A DNA stretch of 64,000 bases from Xiphydria camelus. Taxonomy: Eukaryota; Arthropoda; Insecta; Hymenoptera; Xiphydriidae. The stretch spans positions 15,194,812 to 15,258,811 of the forward strand of contig OY783194.1 in the NCBI GenBank assembly GCA_963678675.1, written 5' to 3'. The translations under genes were made by a program, and so were the position numbers. Shown piece by piece: positions 1 to 12,509 of this stretch. A model generated the notes under the pieces. That model was not told the DNA's origin and did no database searches. It saw nothing but the letters and a program-made list of their open reading frames with translations. Within the stretch, counting starts at the first letter, position 1, and each line of letters starts with the position of its first letter.

Positions 1-189
1 AACTGGCCCGTGCAGAGTGGGATATACAGTACAGGAATCATCGGTATCTCCTAAGCACCGAGCGATATGCAACCCATTTGCTGGCGTGTATAGTGGACTG
101 ACCCTGTATGTATGTTGTTACATACAATCTGTCCCTTTCAATACACGCCAGCGTAGCACATTGCATATCGGTTGGCGCCATCGGATCCA

Positions 190-275
190 AGATGGTTCCC
201 TAAAATTCCAATATGGTTCCCTAAAATTCCAATATGGTTCCCTAAAATTCCAAGATGGTTCCCTAAAATTCGGTG
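190..275. repeat. 20-bp tandem repeat, about 4 copies
   Basis: A 20-bp unit beginning atggttccctaaaattcc is repeated about four times with single-base changes. All three forward frames are open across it, so the long repetitive ORFs here on both strands are by-products of the repeat and not genes. Confidence 0.9.
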
Positions 276-291
276 ACAATACCGACAGCCG

Positions 292-351
292 GTACTCGAA
301 CCAAATAGCAGAGATTTGAACCAAATAGCAGGGACACGAACCAAATAGACG
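292..351. repeat. 20-bp tandem repeat, about 3 copies
   Basis: Three imperfect copies of a unit built on gaaccaaatagcag lie directly after the first array but have a different sequence. No coding sense is seen. Confidence 0.8.
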
Positions 352-360
352 TTTCAGTCC

Positions 361-2335
361 GAAAAACATCGGTCATATTAATAGTGGTGAATGTGACAGA
401 CGCTCTGACAGCTAGCTATTATCAAATCGTATGGATTTTTTTTTAATAATCAAGATAGTGCACGGAAGCAGTGTCATTTTTCTCTGGTTGCTGGTGTATG
501 AAGAGCAGGAAAGGAGACATCTGTATCTCGGAAGAAGTGGCATCAGATAAGTTACTTCCTAACTGACTGTCTTAACCTCATTTTCATCCCTTATACAGAA
601 CAAATATCTTTGTGGTTATTCTATTTTTTGTTTTCAGCGCCATACGAGAACGGGACGGATTGATGGAAATTTGATTTTTCTTCTCAGTCAAAAATCAACC
701 TAGGTAGAAAAAAATTCTCTCGAATTGCGGTACAATGCCACGTTAGGAATATCAAATTCTACCGACATGACATGCTTCGACAAGGTCTGTATCAACTTTA
801 GCATTATATTGGGGGCACTGCACTAATCCTGTGGCACATTTTTCTATCTAGGAAAGCCGTGGTAGAAAAGTAGGAGATACGATAGAATTGGATTACAATA
901 ATGAAGTAATTATTTTATTATCTTTTCTTTATCGATATATTCCCCCTTTCGTATTATCAAAAGTTCCAATTATATATTATCGGAACGCTGTACAGCTGTA
1001 CTACCATAATAATATGCTTTCCCAGATAGAAAAATGTACCATAGGATTAGTGCAGTGCCCCCAATATACCGCTAAATTTGATACAGACCTTGTCGAAGCA
1101 TGTCATGTCGGTAGAACCTGATATTCCTACCGTGGCATTGTACCGCAGAGTTCTAGAGATTTTTAATTCTGGCATATTGGAGGTAAAAAATGCATGTATA
1201 CTGTCAGTACGGGAAGACGGTATATTATCGGAACGCTGTACAGTTGTACTACCATAATAATATGCTTTCCCAGATAGAAAAATGTGCCACAGGATTAGTG
1301 CAGTGCCCCCAATATACCGCTAAAGTTGATACAGACCTTGTCGAAGCATGTCATGTCGGTAGAACCTGATGTTCATACCGTGGCATTGTACCGCAATTCT
1401 AGAGAATTTTTTTCTACCTAGGTTGATTTTTGACTGAGAAGAAAAATCAAATTTCCGTCAATCCGTCCCGTTCTCGTATGGCGCTGAAAACAAAAAATAG
1501 AATAACCACAAAGATATTTGTTCTGTATAAGGGATGAAAATGAGGTTAAGACAGTCAGTTAGGAAGTAACTTATCTGATGCCACTTCTTCCGAGATACAG
1601 ATGTCTCCTTTCCTGCTCTTCATGCACCAGCAACCAGAGAAAAATGACACTGCTTCCGTGCACTATCTTTATTATTAAAAAAAAAATCCAAACGATTTGA
1701 TAATAGCTAGTTGTCAGAACGTTTGTCACATTCACCACTATTGAGATTCACTACTCCGATTACACTGAATTTTTACTTTTTATTACCAAGCGCGTCCGAG
1801 GATCGAAAAAATGCGAGGGAAATCGTTTCGCGAATGGAAATATTTTATTAATTTTGAAAAAGAACTAAACATTCAAGGAATATATTCTCTCACACACTCT
1901 CACATACATTTTTGATGGCGTATGCGTGTGGCCGCATCTGTGTACACATTTCCGACCATGGTCGAATACCGCCGAAGACAGGCGGAATTTTGGTGATATT
2001 TTGACATATATATATCGCCTGAGAAATCGGATTCTCGACTTTTGAGGGGCGAGGGGCGTGGCTTCGCGTTGCTAAGGAAAAATCTCTGTTAATATGTAAC
2101 TTACATTTACTCTGGTCTCTATCGATAGAGAATAGTCGATTTATATGGCGTAACTAAGCATAGTTTTGGTTATAACCGTATATTTATTGAGAAAATTCGA
2201 TGTTAAAATTGAGGGGTGAAGGGGGCAGACATTTTTCCTGTAAAGATACACGGATGCTCGCGGCGACAGCGCTGGCGGCGTCGTTCGGACGACTTGAATG
2301 AACATGCCGCGAGACACTACCGTGTCTCTTGATCG
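361..2335. repeat. Composite inverted repeat, family A
   Basis: The segment 375-855 is repeated in inverse orientation at about 1258-1745, making a palindrome with arms of roughly 480 bp. Between them, 979-1135 is a direct duplicate of 1219-1380 (spacing about 240 bp). The right arm continues without an inverted partner to about 2335. That outer part is the same family as the minus-oriented copy at 15056-16090 and the partial copy at 48060-48690. Its outer end reads gagacactaccgtgtctctt. No transposase is visible. This looks like a non-autonomous family copied head to head; the class is unknown. Confidence 0.8.
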
Positions 2336-2396
2336 ATCAATCTTTCAAGCTGTTGTTGTTTTCTTTATCAAATTAAGAAGTGGAAATTCAAATGAA

Positions 2397-2640
2397 AGGG
2401 TCCAGTGGAAAAACGATGAGGTTCCATTTTTTTCGAAATCGATGTTTTAGCGGCATCTGTTAGCTTATAATATGAAGTAACAACATACCAAACCTTACAG
2501 GGGACAAACAATGAGATTCCACTAAAAACTGTGGTTGAAAATAAGCGGTACAGTGGACTCCCGCGCGTTGTGAAACTTTAAATGTCATGTTTCTCAACTT
2601 TTAGAAATATGGAACCTCATCGTTTTTCCACTGTACCCTT
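2397..2640. mobile_element. Small inverted-repeat element, 32-bp ends
   Basis: The first 32 bases (2397-2428) and the last 32 (2609-2640) are inverted copies with one mismatch; the core is cagtggaaaaacgatgaggt. The element is about 244 bp and contains no ORF. Similar caaat-type sequence lies on both sides, but the target duplication is not clean. It lies just upstream of the coding exon that starts at 2670. Confidence 0.75.
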
Positions 2641-2669
2641 CAAATAGTATGATTTCTTCCTTTTTACAG

Positions 2670-3951
2670 TTACAACGTGGACAACTTCTCTCCGATTATT
2701 TTGACGAAGTTTTGACATCATTTGAAAAAGATGTTCTCCCTTTTAATTTTGGTTTGAATAGTGTTAAGAGAGAGATAATCTCGTAGATAAATGAGACTTC
2801 GAAAATTGCTAAAGAACTCTTGAATTCAGACCGCGAATTAATTCTTATTTGTGACGGTACGTACATTAGACATCAAAAAAGTTCTAATAATGAGTATCAG
2901 CGCAAATCATACTCTGGCCAAAAAAAAGTACCTTTATGCAAGCCATTTACAATTTGTACGACAAATGGTTATATTGTCGATATGTTAGGTCCTTATTTGG
3001 CAAATGTCAATGTTGCAAAGATTCTGGATGATATTTTAAATTCTTCGCCGGAATTAAGAAACTTGCTTCGTAGAAGAGATAAATTGGTCCTTGTGTGATA
3101 GAGGCTTTCGGGATATTATAGAATATTTAGAAGAGCAAGGTTTTGAAGTACACATGCCTGCATTAAAAGGAAAACGTGCTCAATTGTCGTGTGAAGAATC
3201 AAATCACTCTCGAAATGCCACTAAAGTTCGGTGGGCAGTAGAAGCTATACATGGGATTATCAAACAAAAATTCAAACTTTTAGATAAAAAAACTTGACAA
3301 TAAAATACTTCCAAAAACCAGTTTAATTTGCAAGATGGCTTGTTTCTTACATAATCAATTTGGCAAACGTCTAAATAGCGATGTTGAATTATCTGAAGAA
3401 ATCGTGGAGTATATGAAATCGAGACGTAATTTAAACGATACTCTTAGCATTCAAGTCGAGAAAGATGGTTGGAAGCGCAGAAAAGTACCGTTTCAACAAA
3501 TAACCTCATCTGATTTAATGGATCTTCCCGAAATGACTGAAAAAGACTTGAAAACATTGTTTACGGGTACCTATCAATATTCTCAAGCCATTTCCTATTT
3601 AGCAGAGATGATACATGATGACAATACGATTAATATTCATTATTTAAAAGACAATTCAAGCATTTTAAAATTGCAAGTTCAATCACGACATATAAACCGT
3701 AAAGAATATCGCTGTATATTACTGAATATAAACCTGATTCTATTGGTTATTCCGGGATCTTATGATACACGTGCGAGTGTGCAAACGGCAAGAGAACGGT
3801 CGGTTGTTGTTCCCATATAGCTGCAATTATTTATTACTTGTCATTTGCGCGAAATCAAAGAAAGCTTATTAAACCTGCAGAAACATTAAGCAAACTATTC
3901 CACAGAGAAAATATTCAACCAACAACAAATCACGAAAGGGACGAAGATTGA
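2670..3951 (+). pseudogene. DDE_Tnp_4-type transposase with SWIM-like tail, broken
   Basis: Reading begins after a good acceptor (tttttacag ending 2669). The frame reads LQRGQLLSDYFDEVL, meets a TAG at 2784-2786, then continues in the same frame through ICDGTYIRHQKSSNN and FTICTTNGYIVDMLGPY. A one-base shift near 3090 leads to CDRGFRDIIEYLEEQGFEV and RWAVEAIHGIIKQKF. A second shift in an A run near 3288 leads to ACFLHNQFGKRLNSD, and a third near 3720 to CECANGKRTVGCCSHIAAI. The first acidic motif (CDGTY) and the second (CDRGF) match the catalytic aspartates of DDE_Tnp_4 (PIF/Harbinger, ISL2EU-like) transposases. The final CxC...CSH is a SWIM-type zinc motif. The frame ends at TGA 3949-3951. 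Earlier exons are not identified. One stop and three shifts make it dead. The exact superfamily within DDE_Tnp_4 is inferred. Confidence 0.75.
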
Positions 3952-4151
3952 AACGAAGCTTCTATGTCAGTACCTTTAATTTGATTTAAGTTCGATTTAT
4001 ATGTAGGTACATAATATATTGCAAGTAGTAAATTGTATTCTCGTTAATAATAAGTAATTGTAAATAAATACTATTACTTTTTTTAAAGTAAACATTCGAA
4101 TTAATAGGTGTACAACTTTGTTTCCGCCTTTTTCTGCTATCTATTACGTTA

Positions 4152-4440
4152 AGAAAACGGCGGAAGCAAAATTGTTTTATTTTCTTTAATTTATTTCGAC
4201 TTGTTGTCCCACACCAATCATCTTGTAAAAATTATATGTCATAGTTTAGTCATGCCTGAATCTGTATAAAAAAAACGGCAGGGGTGTTATTTTTCATATG
4301 CAAAATAAAAATTATTGAAAAATTCAATCTTGTTGTTTTTCTTTATTTATGGGCGAAACAATCCAATACTTTTTTTATAATATAGCTACATGACGATGCA
4401 TAATATATAATTTGCTGCGCGAAATCGGTCGAGTAGTTTT
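4152..4440. repeat. Dispersed repeat, direct copy at 58499-58785
   Basis: About 290 bp starting cggaagcaaaattgtt is present again in the same orientation at 58499-58785 with scattered differences and small gaps. It carries no ORF and no terminal inverted repeat. It may be the 3' end of a longer element. Confidence 0.8.
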
Positions 4441-5004
4441 CGAGATAAACAATATTTTCGTTTTTTGGTTTTTCGGAAATAACTTGATTAAAACGATATT
4501 TTGGTTAAAAATTTAGAGAGAGCTTACTTATGTATAAACACAAAATATACCTGAATGGGGAGAAAAAATCAGGCCGGGCCTGATTTCATATGCTTATCCG
4601 GCTATACCCTTTGGAGAAAATCATAGTGCTGAGTCTCTTCGTTCAGTCTGGAGAAGCCTGAAACTGGTTGTCGCTCGTAACAACACAGTTTAAGTACATT
4701 TTAAGTTTTCGGGCGTGAAATGTTTTCATTGTCGAGCCAGCTGAATTTCTCATACACCAAATGAAAGAGAAGGCTTCGCTACAGGATTGCCAACTGCGAG
4801 CGGCAGGCAGCGAAGCCGAGTGACCGGCGTATAAACGCGGTTTTCTTCAGTTTTAGGTAAGGACATTTACTTTGCATCAACTCCATCATGGTCCGTGCAC
4901 GAGTAATTTTAGCTTATTATTGTTACTCTTGGGTTTTATTTAAAGATAAAGTCAACCCAACATTGTATGCGTGCGGAATTGGAAGTGAGGTTAGAGACCC
5001 AATT
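4441..5004. other. No gene seen
   Basis: Non-coding sequence between the dispersed repeat and the giant palindrome. I see no ORF, tandem array or partner elsewhere in the window. Confidence 0.6.
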
Positions 5005-5006
5005 TA

Positions 5007-8000
5007 GTCCAGTCATTGAAGTCCTGAATTAGAAATAATTAAAGAGGATCTGAATCTTTTACAGTAGGTACTGTTTGCACCCTACAACAACTTCCTGATA
5101 TTTTGAAGGATCATCCCCGGTCGGATTGTTTAAAAAAGAGATGTAAACAAAAAAACCGATTTTTTGCGAATATCTCTTCAACTTTCAAGAATAACGAGAA
5201 AATCTTCAAATAAAAGTTGTAAACAATCGAATTTATAATAAAAAAGTCTTAGTGAAATTTTTACCTATATGCAATAGGGAAGCGGCAAAATGCGTTCAAA
5301 GTTTGCGCACCACCTAAGGGAGCATGCTGCGCTTAAAAAATTCATAAGAAATCGAAAAATTACTCTTTTTCGATGATTTTTTTTTAAATCGCATCTACAG
5401 GAATAGACCTACATTTTGAGAGATATAGAAAAAAAATTAATGTATTATTAATGCGATTATTGATTATTTTAGATTTTAAACCGATTCTTTTCACTGAAAA
5501 CATTGGGGAACAATTTTTTTTCTTTTAACTTGGTATTCGTTAGATTATTATCTAAAAAAAAGTCCTCTACGGCTTCGCACTGAATACCTTCTGTGTGGAG
5601 ATATAATATAATATAATACAACTGATTTTCTGGTGAGTGGCAGTCCTGAATGAAATCTGTGGCCGCACCACTGTACTGGGGACCGACAGAGAACGCGCAT
5701 ATATTCCCGACTCTCTCTTAGTCATAAACGCGTTCTGCACTGCGCGAAGCCGTCTGTGCCTCTACCAAGGAGTAGGTGTCCAACTACCTGCTCTTTGCTT
5801 CTGTAGACCTTCGGCACGCTGCCAAAAAGTGCAATGGTAGTATCATGTATGCCCTTTGAGGTTTCGGTAATAATGCATATGCTGATAAACGACCAAGCAA
5901 AATTGACAGGTCCCCGTGGAACTTGTGTTGGAGAAGTTAATTACTTATTGCAAAAAAAATCGCATCTTGCAATGATAGTATCACGTATGCCGAGCATGTG
6001 AAACGATATTTCATAGAAAAAATAATATATATTGAAAAACGATCGGCATACGTGTATCGTAGGGACTAAGGGTCGGTATATGCTCTAAAAAGTGTTGTAA
6101 ATTCAGAATGTTTTAAATGATCATATCACATATCATGTCCAACTACCTACTCTTAACCTCTACTGCGCCATGAGGACGACAGAGGTGGGAGCTAAACAGT
6201 ATTTCTCTCTGTTGAAACACGTAGTGCGTGCTAGCGACGAATAAACGTTGTTGGAGCAATGCAGGCAATTTGTTAGTGTATAGTAATATCCATTTTATTA
6301 AGGAAGAAAATTCTTTTATTTTGTGGGTGATTGTAAATTTTTTTTCTATTTTTACAATACCTTTAATTCAGAATTATCTTCTACAGGTGTCATCAAAATA
6401 CTCCTGAAATGTTGAATTATACAGTTTTTTATTTGGGCACAGAAGTTTTTAACGTTTAATAGAAAATTTCAAAAATAATACAAAAATTATAAATACCTAT
6501 TATTATAACACATATACTTAAACTTGTTAATCCATATCTTCAAATATGATTATAAATAATTGAATTTTTTTCAATACAGCATTTTTAGAAATTTCAAAAA
6601 GAATCAAAATCAAAATTTAAGAGACTTGTGAGAACATTTATTCAACAATTCTCTAAGTGTTTCCCGCAGACCTTACAGAACAGCTTCAAGAACTAAAAAG
6701 TTCTATAGAACCGTGCTCATTTTTATGGTATAAGTGTTGTAAGAACGCTTTGAAAATGTTCTTAGAAGAAACAGTGCTCTAAAAAATTTGCTCTAGAAAC
6801 GTTCTTATAATTTGTATAGAACATGAAATTGTTAGCTGGGCTTTAACCAATTCCAACGAATAGGCCAAATGACATGGAATAACTTTTGCATGTATTATAT
6901 TTTTAACGATGTCTTCAAGACAAACTAAATATCAAAAACTGCATTATTAATTTTTGGTCAAAAAAATTCAGAAGTGTACAAAATACGAGTACACAAATTT
7001 TTGTCTTCCATTACTTTCAACCCTTCTGAGGTCGCACGATGAGCGTGGCCCCGCATTTTTTTTAAATCGTCATAATTGCTTAACTACTTCGATTTGAATG
7101 ATCACCGGCTACGTATTCCGTCATTGAAGTGTCGCGAATACGATGCTTATAATATAATAGCTCTAAATTTATTATAAAAATGGAGAAAATATATTAATGA
7201 AGCGTGGGTGAAAAGGCTCAGAAGGGTTAAAATAACTAGCAAAAAATAGAAGAATGAAAAACCAAGCATGCTTGAAATTTATTTAACAGGTTTTTTTATA
7301 TTTACCTTCGTGCAAAGTGATAGATTTCGTTTATGAATTCGAAGAAGATGATATATATAATATATAGATCAGGGATATAGATAATGATATTGATTTTGAT
7401 TCTTTTTGAAATTTCTAAAAATGCTGTATTGAAAAAAATTCAATTATTTATAATCATATTTGAAGATATGGATTAACAAGTTTAAGTATATGTGTTATAA
7501 TAATAGGTGTTTATAATTTTTGTATTATTTTTGAAATTTTCTATTAAACGTTAAAAACTTCTGTGCCAAAATAAAAAACTGTATAATTCAACATTTCAGG
7601 AGTATTTTGATGGCACCTGTAGAAGATAATTCTGAATTAAAGGTATTGTAAAAATAGAAAAAAAAATTTACAATCACCCACAAAATAAAAGAATTTTCTT
7701 CCTTAATAAAATGGATATTACTATACATTAACAAATTGCCTGCATTGCTCCAACAACGTTTATTCGTCGCTAGTACGCACTACGTGTTTCAACAGAGAGA
7801 AATACTGTTTATAGCTCCCACCTCTGTCGTCCTCATGGCGCAGTAGAGGTTAAGAGTAGGTAGTTGGACATGATATGTGATATGATCATTTAAAAAATTC
7901 TGAATTTACAACACTTTTTAGAGCATATACCGACCCTTAGTCCCTACGATACACGTATGCCGATCGTTTTTCAATATATATTATTTTTTCTATGAAATAT

Positions 8001-8997
8001 CGTTTCACATGCTCGGCATACGTGATACTATCATTGCAAGATGCGATTTTTTTTTGCAATAAGTAATTAACTTCTCCAACACAAGTTCCACGGGGACCTG
8101 TCAATTTTGCTTGGTCGTTTATCAGCATATGCATTATTACCGAAACCTCAAAGGGCATACATGATACTACCATTGCACTTTTTGGCAGCGTGCCGAAGGT
8201 CTACAGAAGCAAAGAGCAGGTAGTTGGACACCTACTCCTTGGTAGAGGCACAGACGGCTTCGCGCAGTGCAGAACGCGTTTATGAGAGAGTCGGGAATAT
8301 ATGCGCGTTCTCTGTCGGTCCCCAGTACAGCGGTGCGGCCACAGATTTCATTCAGGACTGCCACTCACCAGAAAATCAGTTGTATTATATTATATTATAT
8401 CTCCACACAGAAGGTATTCAGTGCGAAGCCGTAGAGGACTTTTTTTTAGATAATAATCTAACGAATGCCAAGTTAAAAGAAAAAAAATTGTTCCCCAATG
8501 TTTTCAGTGAAAAGAATCGGTTTAAAATCTAAAATAATCAATAATCGCATTAATAATGCATTAATTTTTTTTTCTATATCTCTCAAAATGTAGGTCTACT
8601 CCTGTAGATGCGATTTAAAAAAAAATCATCGAAAAAGAGTAATTTTTCGATTTCTTATGAATTTTTTAAGCGCAGCATGCTCCTTTAGGTGGTGCGCAAA
8701 CTTTGAACGCATTTTGCCGCTTCCCTATTGCATATAGGTAAAAATTTCACTAAGACTTTTTTATTATAAATTCGATTGTTTACAACTTTTATTTGAAGAT
8801 TTTCTCGTTATTCTTGAAAGTTGAAGAGATATTCGCAAAAAATCGGTTTTTTTTTGTTTACATCTCTTTTTTAAACAATCCGACCGGTGATGATCCTTCA
8901 AAATATCAGGAAGTTGTTGTAGGGTGCAAACAGTACCTACTGTAAAAAATTCAGATCCTCTTTAATTATTTCTAATTCAGGACTTCAATGACTGGAC
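5007..8997. mobile_element. Giant palindrome with 1.6-kb arms, TA-flanked
   Basis: The arms 5007-6618 and 7393-8997 are near-identical inverted copies; the central loop is about 775 bp. The termini read gtccagtcattgaagtcc and its complement, each flanked by TA (5005-5006 and 8998-8999), which fits a TA-duplicating DNA transposon. The arms hold an inner motif, gtccaactacct, at several places. The short ORFs are mirror images in the two arms (5637-5840 against 8167-8364) and do not resemble a protein I know. No transposase is seen, so it is a non-autonomous foldback-like element. The very similar arms suggest recent formation or arm-to-arm conversion. Confidence 0.8.
7021..7226. mobile_element. 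Small piggyBac-like inverted-repeat element
   Basis: Inside the palindrome loop, cccttctgag at 7021 is mirrored by ctcagaaggg ending 7226, flanked by TCAA (7017-7020) and TTAA (7227-7230). CCC/GGG ends beside TTAA are typical of piggyBac-type elements, if one flank base has mutated. No coding sequence. Confidence 0.5.
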
Positions 8998-9223
8998 TAA
9001 TTGTTGTTGAATAAAATAGGCCAAATCATCAACTCCGTCCGCGTCAACTCCGTCCTACTTTTTAACCGCACTGTTGTAATAATCATTACGCGTTACATTA
9101 GACGTTCAGACTCCTATAGTATTAATAGAAATATTTGCAAAATTAATTACTAACCTTATTGAGTATCTTTAACAGGTCAATCACCAAGATTTTTACCATA
9201 TTTGCTTTTTTAAAGTTTGCAGA

Positions 9224-11774
9224 ATGGCCGGTACTCGGGCGAAAGCTGCTCAAGCCCAAGGTCAACGTTCTGCTGCCAAATTTAAACTTAAAATAAAGTT
9301 AAAAGCCAGTAAAAGGCCAAATAAATGCAAGAGTACCGAATCAGAAGAAGCTTAAAGAAGAAAGTGGAAATAGGCTGCTCAGAAAAGAAGATGCAAAGTG
9401 AAGGAAGATCCCAAGTTGTTAGCGGCATCAAGACAAAAGGAAAGAGAAAGATGGCAGCGAAGGAAAGAAGAAGGTAAAGTGAAACCACTTTCAAGCCTAA
9501 GTGATAGAGAGCTACGATGTAAAAGGAAGCGCAACAGGGAAAGTGCCAAAAAGTATAGAGATAATAAGAAGCAAACTTTATCACAGGTAAGTACTTATTT
9601 TATAAAGGCCATAAACTAATTATACACTGTACACAGCCTTTTCATTTGACAAAGCTCTCTTTTTTTTCCATTTTCAGAAAAAGAGCCAAAGCTTGACACC
9701 TGTGACCAAAGACTTGCCTGCTGCTTCAGAAGTGATGCATGAAAATAAAACTGCTACAGAAAAGACTCCCCAAGATAGTATTGAAGTAAAGAATGCAAGA
9801 AGCATTCGTGGCCTTGCAATCCGCAAGAAGAATCGCCAGAAATATATTGATACAATAAAGTCATTACAAGCAGAGCTGAGACAATCTAGGAGGAAGGAAA
9901 AGAGTACTCTCAGGCGTTTGCAAAGAGAAGAATCCAGATCTCGCACAAGAAATGTAAGTACTTTCTATGGCAAAGTGCTCTTTTCAAAGTTTACATAGAT
10001 TGTTCTAACCATGTTTCTTTTTTTAGGGCAAAGAACTAACTCCTCGCTCAAGAGTAAAGGCGTCGTTGGGAAAAGAAAAGGTATCAGCAAATGTGAAGAG
10101 GCAGCTGGTTTTTCATGAAGCTGTTAAAAACCAAATTAAATCGTCATATAAGGGATGTAAAAGTTACAAAGTTCGCCAAGTCTTGTGAGTAGAGTTCTGT
10201 ATGGTAAAACGTCCGCAAAGTATCGATATCTGAGAAAGATTCAAAAAGACTTCAATATTAACCCGAATTCTCGTGTTTTAAAAGAAGATTCTTGTTACCT
10301 AAAGTATACTAGGAGGTCTTAATGGGCTAATAGATTTTTAAATGAAAAAATAGCTAGATTTTATGAAGAGAATAGTAGAATGCTGCCCGGAAAAAAAGAC
10401 TTTAAAAAAAGAGGCATAAAGAAAAGCTCATGTATTTAAATGACTCTGTTTCCTCTTTGTACAAACAATTTTGTGATAAGTATCCCAGTATTCATGTAAG
10501 CTACGCCGCTTTTGCTAAGAAACGTCCCTTTTGGACTATTTTTCCTAAAGTAAGTGCCAGGGATACATGTCTCTGTGTTACGCACGAAAAAATGGAATTT
10601 ATGTTAAAAAAGTGCCATTCAATCGGGCTAACGCTTAGCGCAAGACGAAATGACCTGACAGAGCACATCGTGTGCGATAATGTGACAGAGAATTGCATAT
10701 TGAGAAAATGTTTAATCTGTAAAGATAAAAAAATTACTTTTGCTCCTCTAGCAAATGATACTGAAGTTAGGTATTTTCAGTGGGTTTCGAAAACTGAAAA
10801 GCGAATCTCTGCCAAAACAAAGAAAGAAATACAAGTTAAAGTTACTGCCAAAGAGACTGTTTCTGAAACTGTTGAATCGTTGAAAGAAAAATTTCAAAAA
10901 TCGTTTGAGAATTATATTGCTTACTGTCACTGCATTGATAAGCAAACGTGCACATTAAGCACGCTGAAAAAGTCATTAGGGGAGAGCGATTTGTTGATAC
11001 ACGTGGATTTCAGCGAAAATTACTCTTGTAAATACGGGAAAGAACCGCAATTTGTTCACTTCGGTGGGTCGAGGCAAATGATAACGTTACACACCGGTAT
11101 GATTTATACTAAAGATTATTCCCGTGGCTATGTAACTTTTGGAAAGTTAAAGACACGACGCGTCGACCGTAATAGCTCACCTTAGACCTATTTCAAATGA
11201 TATTTTATCAGCGAGCCCCAAAATTAAAACGCTTCATGTTTTGAGCGATGGCCCGAGCACACAGTATCGTAACAAGTCTATGTTCCATTTAATATGTTCT
11301 TGCATTCTAACTTTGTATCCTCAGCTAGAAACTATCGTGTACAATTATTCCGAAGCAGGGCACGGAAAGGGGGCAGCAGATGGGATCGGGGGTGCAAGAA
11401 TATTAGATAGGTGTGTGGCGCACGATATGGATATTCACAATATAAGTACCACAGTGGAAGCTTTAAAAGAACATTGTAAAAATATTACGATCAAAACCAT
11501 TTCAGAAGAAGATATAATTGATGTAGACAACCAGCTGCCATTTTCTGTGACTGCCTTCACCGGAACGATGAAAGTACATCAGATTAAGTGGGTAAAGGAA
11601 AACCCCAAAATTCTAAGGTTTAATAGTCTGTCATGCTACAACTGTACTCCTGACAAAACTTGTGTACACTTTTCCATTGGAGAAAAGGATTTCACGTCCC
11701 AAAAAAAGGTTCCTACCGCTCAGAAAAGAAAGCGATCTCAGTATTCCAGACCCGCTAAAAAGGCTAGGAAGTAA
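9224..11774 (+). pseudogene. Multi-exon DDE-like transposase-type gene, unassigned family, decayed
   Basis: An ATG follows an acceptor-like tract (ttgcag, 9222). The frame carries two in-frame stops (9353 and 9371), then a lysine/arginine-rich coiled region (ASRQKERERWQRRKEEGK). Donor cacag|gtaagt near 9584 and acceptor tttcag at 9677 lead to a second basic exon; donor gtaagt near 9953 and acceptor tttttag at 10026 lead to a third. A TAA at 10319 and a frameshift before 10430 follow. The core reads YLNDSVSSLYKQFCDKYPS, RPFWTIFPKV, DTCLCVTHEKM, IHVDFSENYSCKYG; a shift near 11165 leads to HVLSDGPSTQYRNKSMF and EAGHGKGAADGIGG. The acidic residues in DFSEN, SDGPS and EAGHGK are candidates for a DDE triad. 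A basic KRKR-rich tail ends at TAA 11772. I know similar repeated uncharacterised arthropod proteins but cannot name the superfamily. AATAAA signals lie downstream. Confidence 0.65.
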
Positions 11775-12471
11775 ATCTCTGACGATTTTTAAGTACCTGC
11801 TGTACTAATAATCAGACAATAGCAAAAAATGTGAATGTAATTTAAGTTCATGTAGATTCTGTGCCGTATGTGTTCGTACTGTAAGTGTATGTTAAGGTAA
11901 TTTAAATCGTTAAAGTTGTGAAACTTTGTAAACGTTAAATCTTTAAAATAAAGGGATATCGATGTTTTAATTCTGGCAAAAACGCAAGAAAGCTAATGCT
12001 CTAGAGGTACATTTTAAAAAGTTAGACTTGAGCATAAAACATGATTGTAATTTATCTAATTTTAAGTGCTTATACCAAAATTATTTGTTCTTTATATTTT
12101 TATTCTGCAAGTTAAGAAATCTTGAGTCGTTTTTAAAGGCGTATAATCTCTGAATAAATCGAATATACCACACAATTCCAGCATGTTATTACTTTTTTTT
12201 AACCCAAAGTATACCCAGGGGCGGACTGGACAAAGTTTGTGAGTTGGAAATAGTATCCGGGGTCCCAAAAGGGAGCAGGCGGCCTTACATGAACCCTTGG
12301 GGAAGGTAAGAAGAATCTTTTCAACTGATAAAGTTCTAAAATCTAGTAAAACCTTTCCCTTAGAGGACAGGGATAAAAGTATTATGTAGAGGGGGGGTGG
12401 GGGGGGGGGGGCTCTATGATGCCCGAAGTTTCAATTAAAACACTATCCTCCGAGCCCATCCCATACTATAC

Positions 12472-12509
<38 letters not shown>

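Noticed and set aside
190..351. Tandem repeats as a possible CRISPR array
   Set aside because: The 20-bp units follow each other without unique spacers, and the window is eukaryotic.
5637..5840. ORF starting MAVLNEICGRT, repeated at 8167-8364
   Set aside because: The two copies are mirror images forced by the palindrome, start with GTG and resemble nothing known. Conservation here is at the DNA level.
12391..12508. G run and GA tract as a regulatory element
   Set aside because: Plain simple-sequence repeats without a neighbouring promoter or ORF to support a role.
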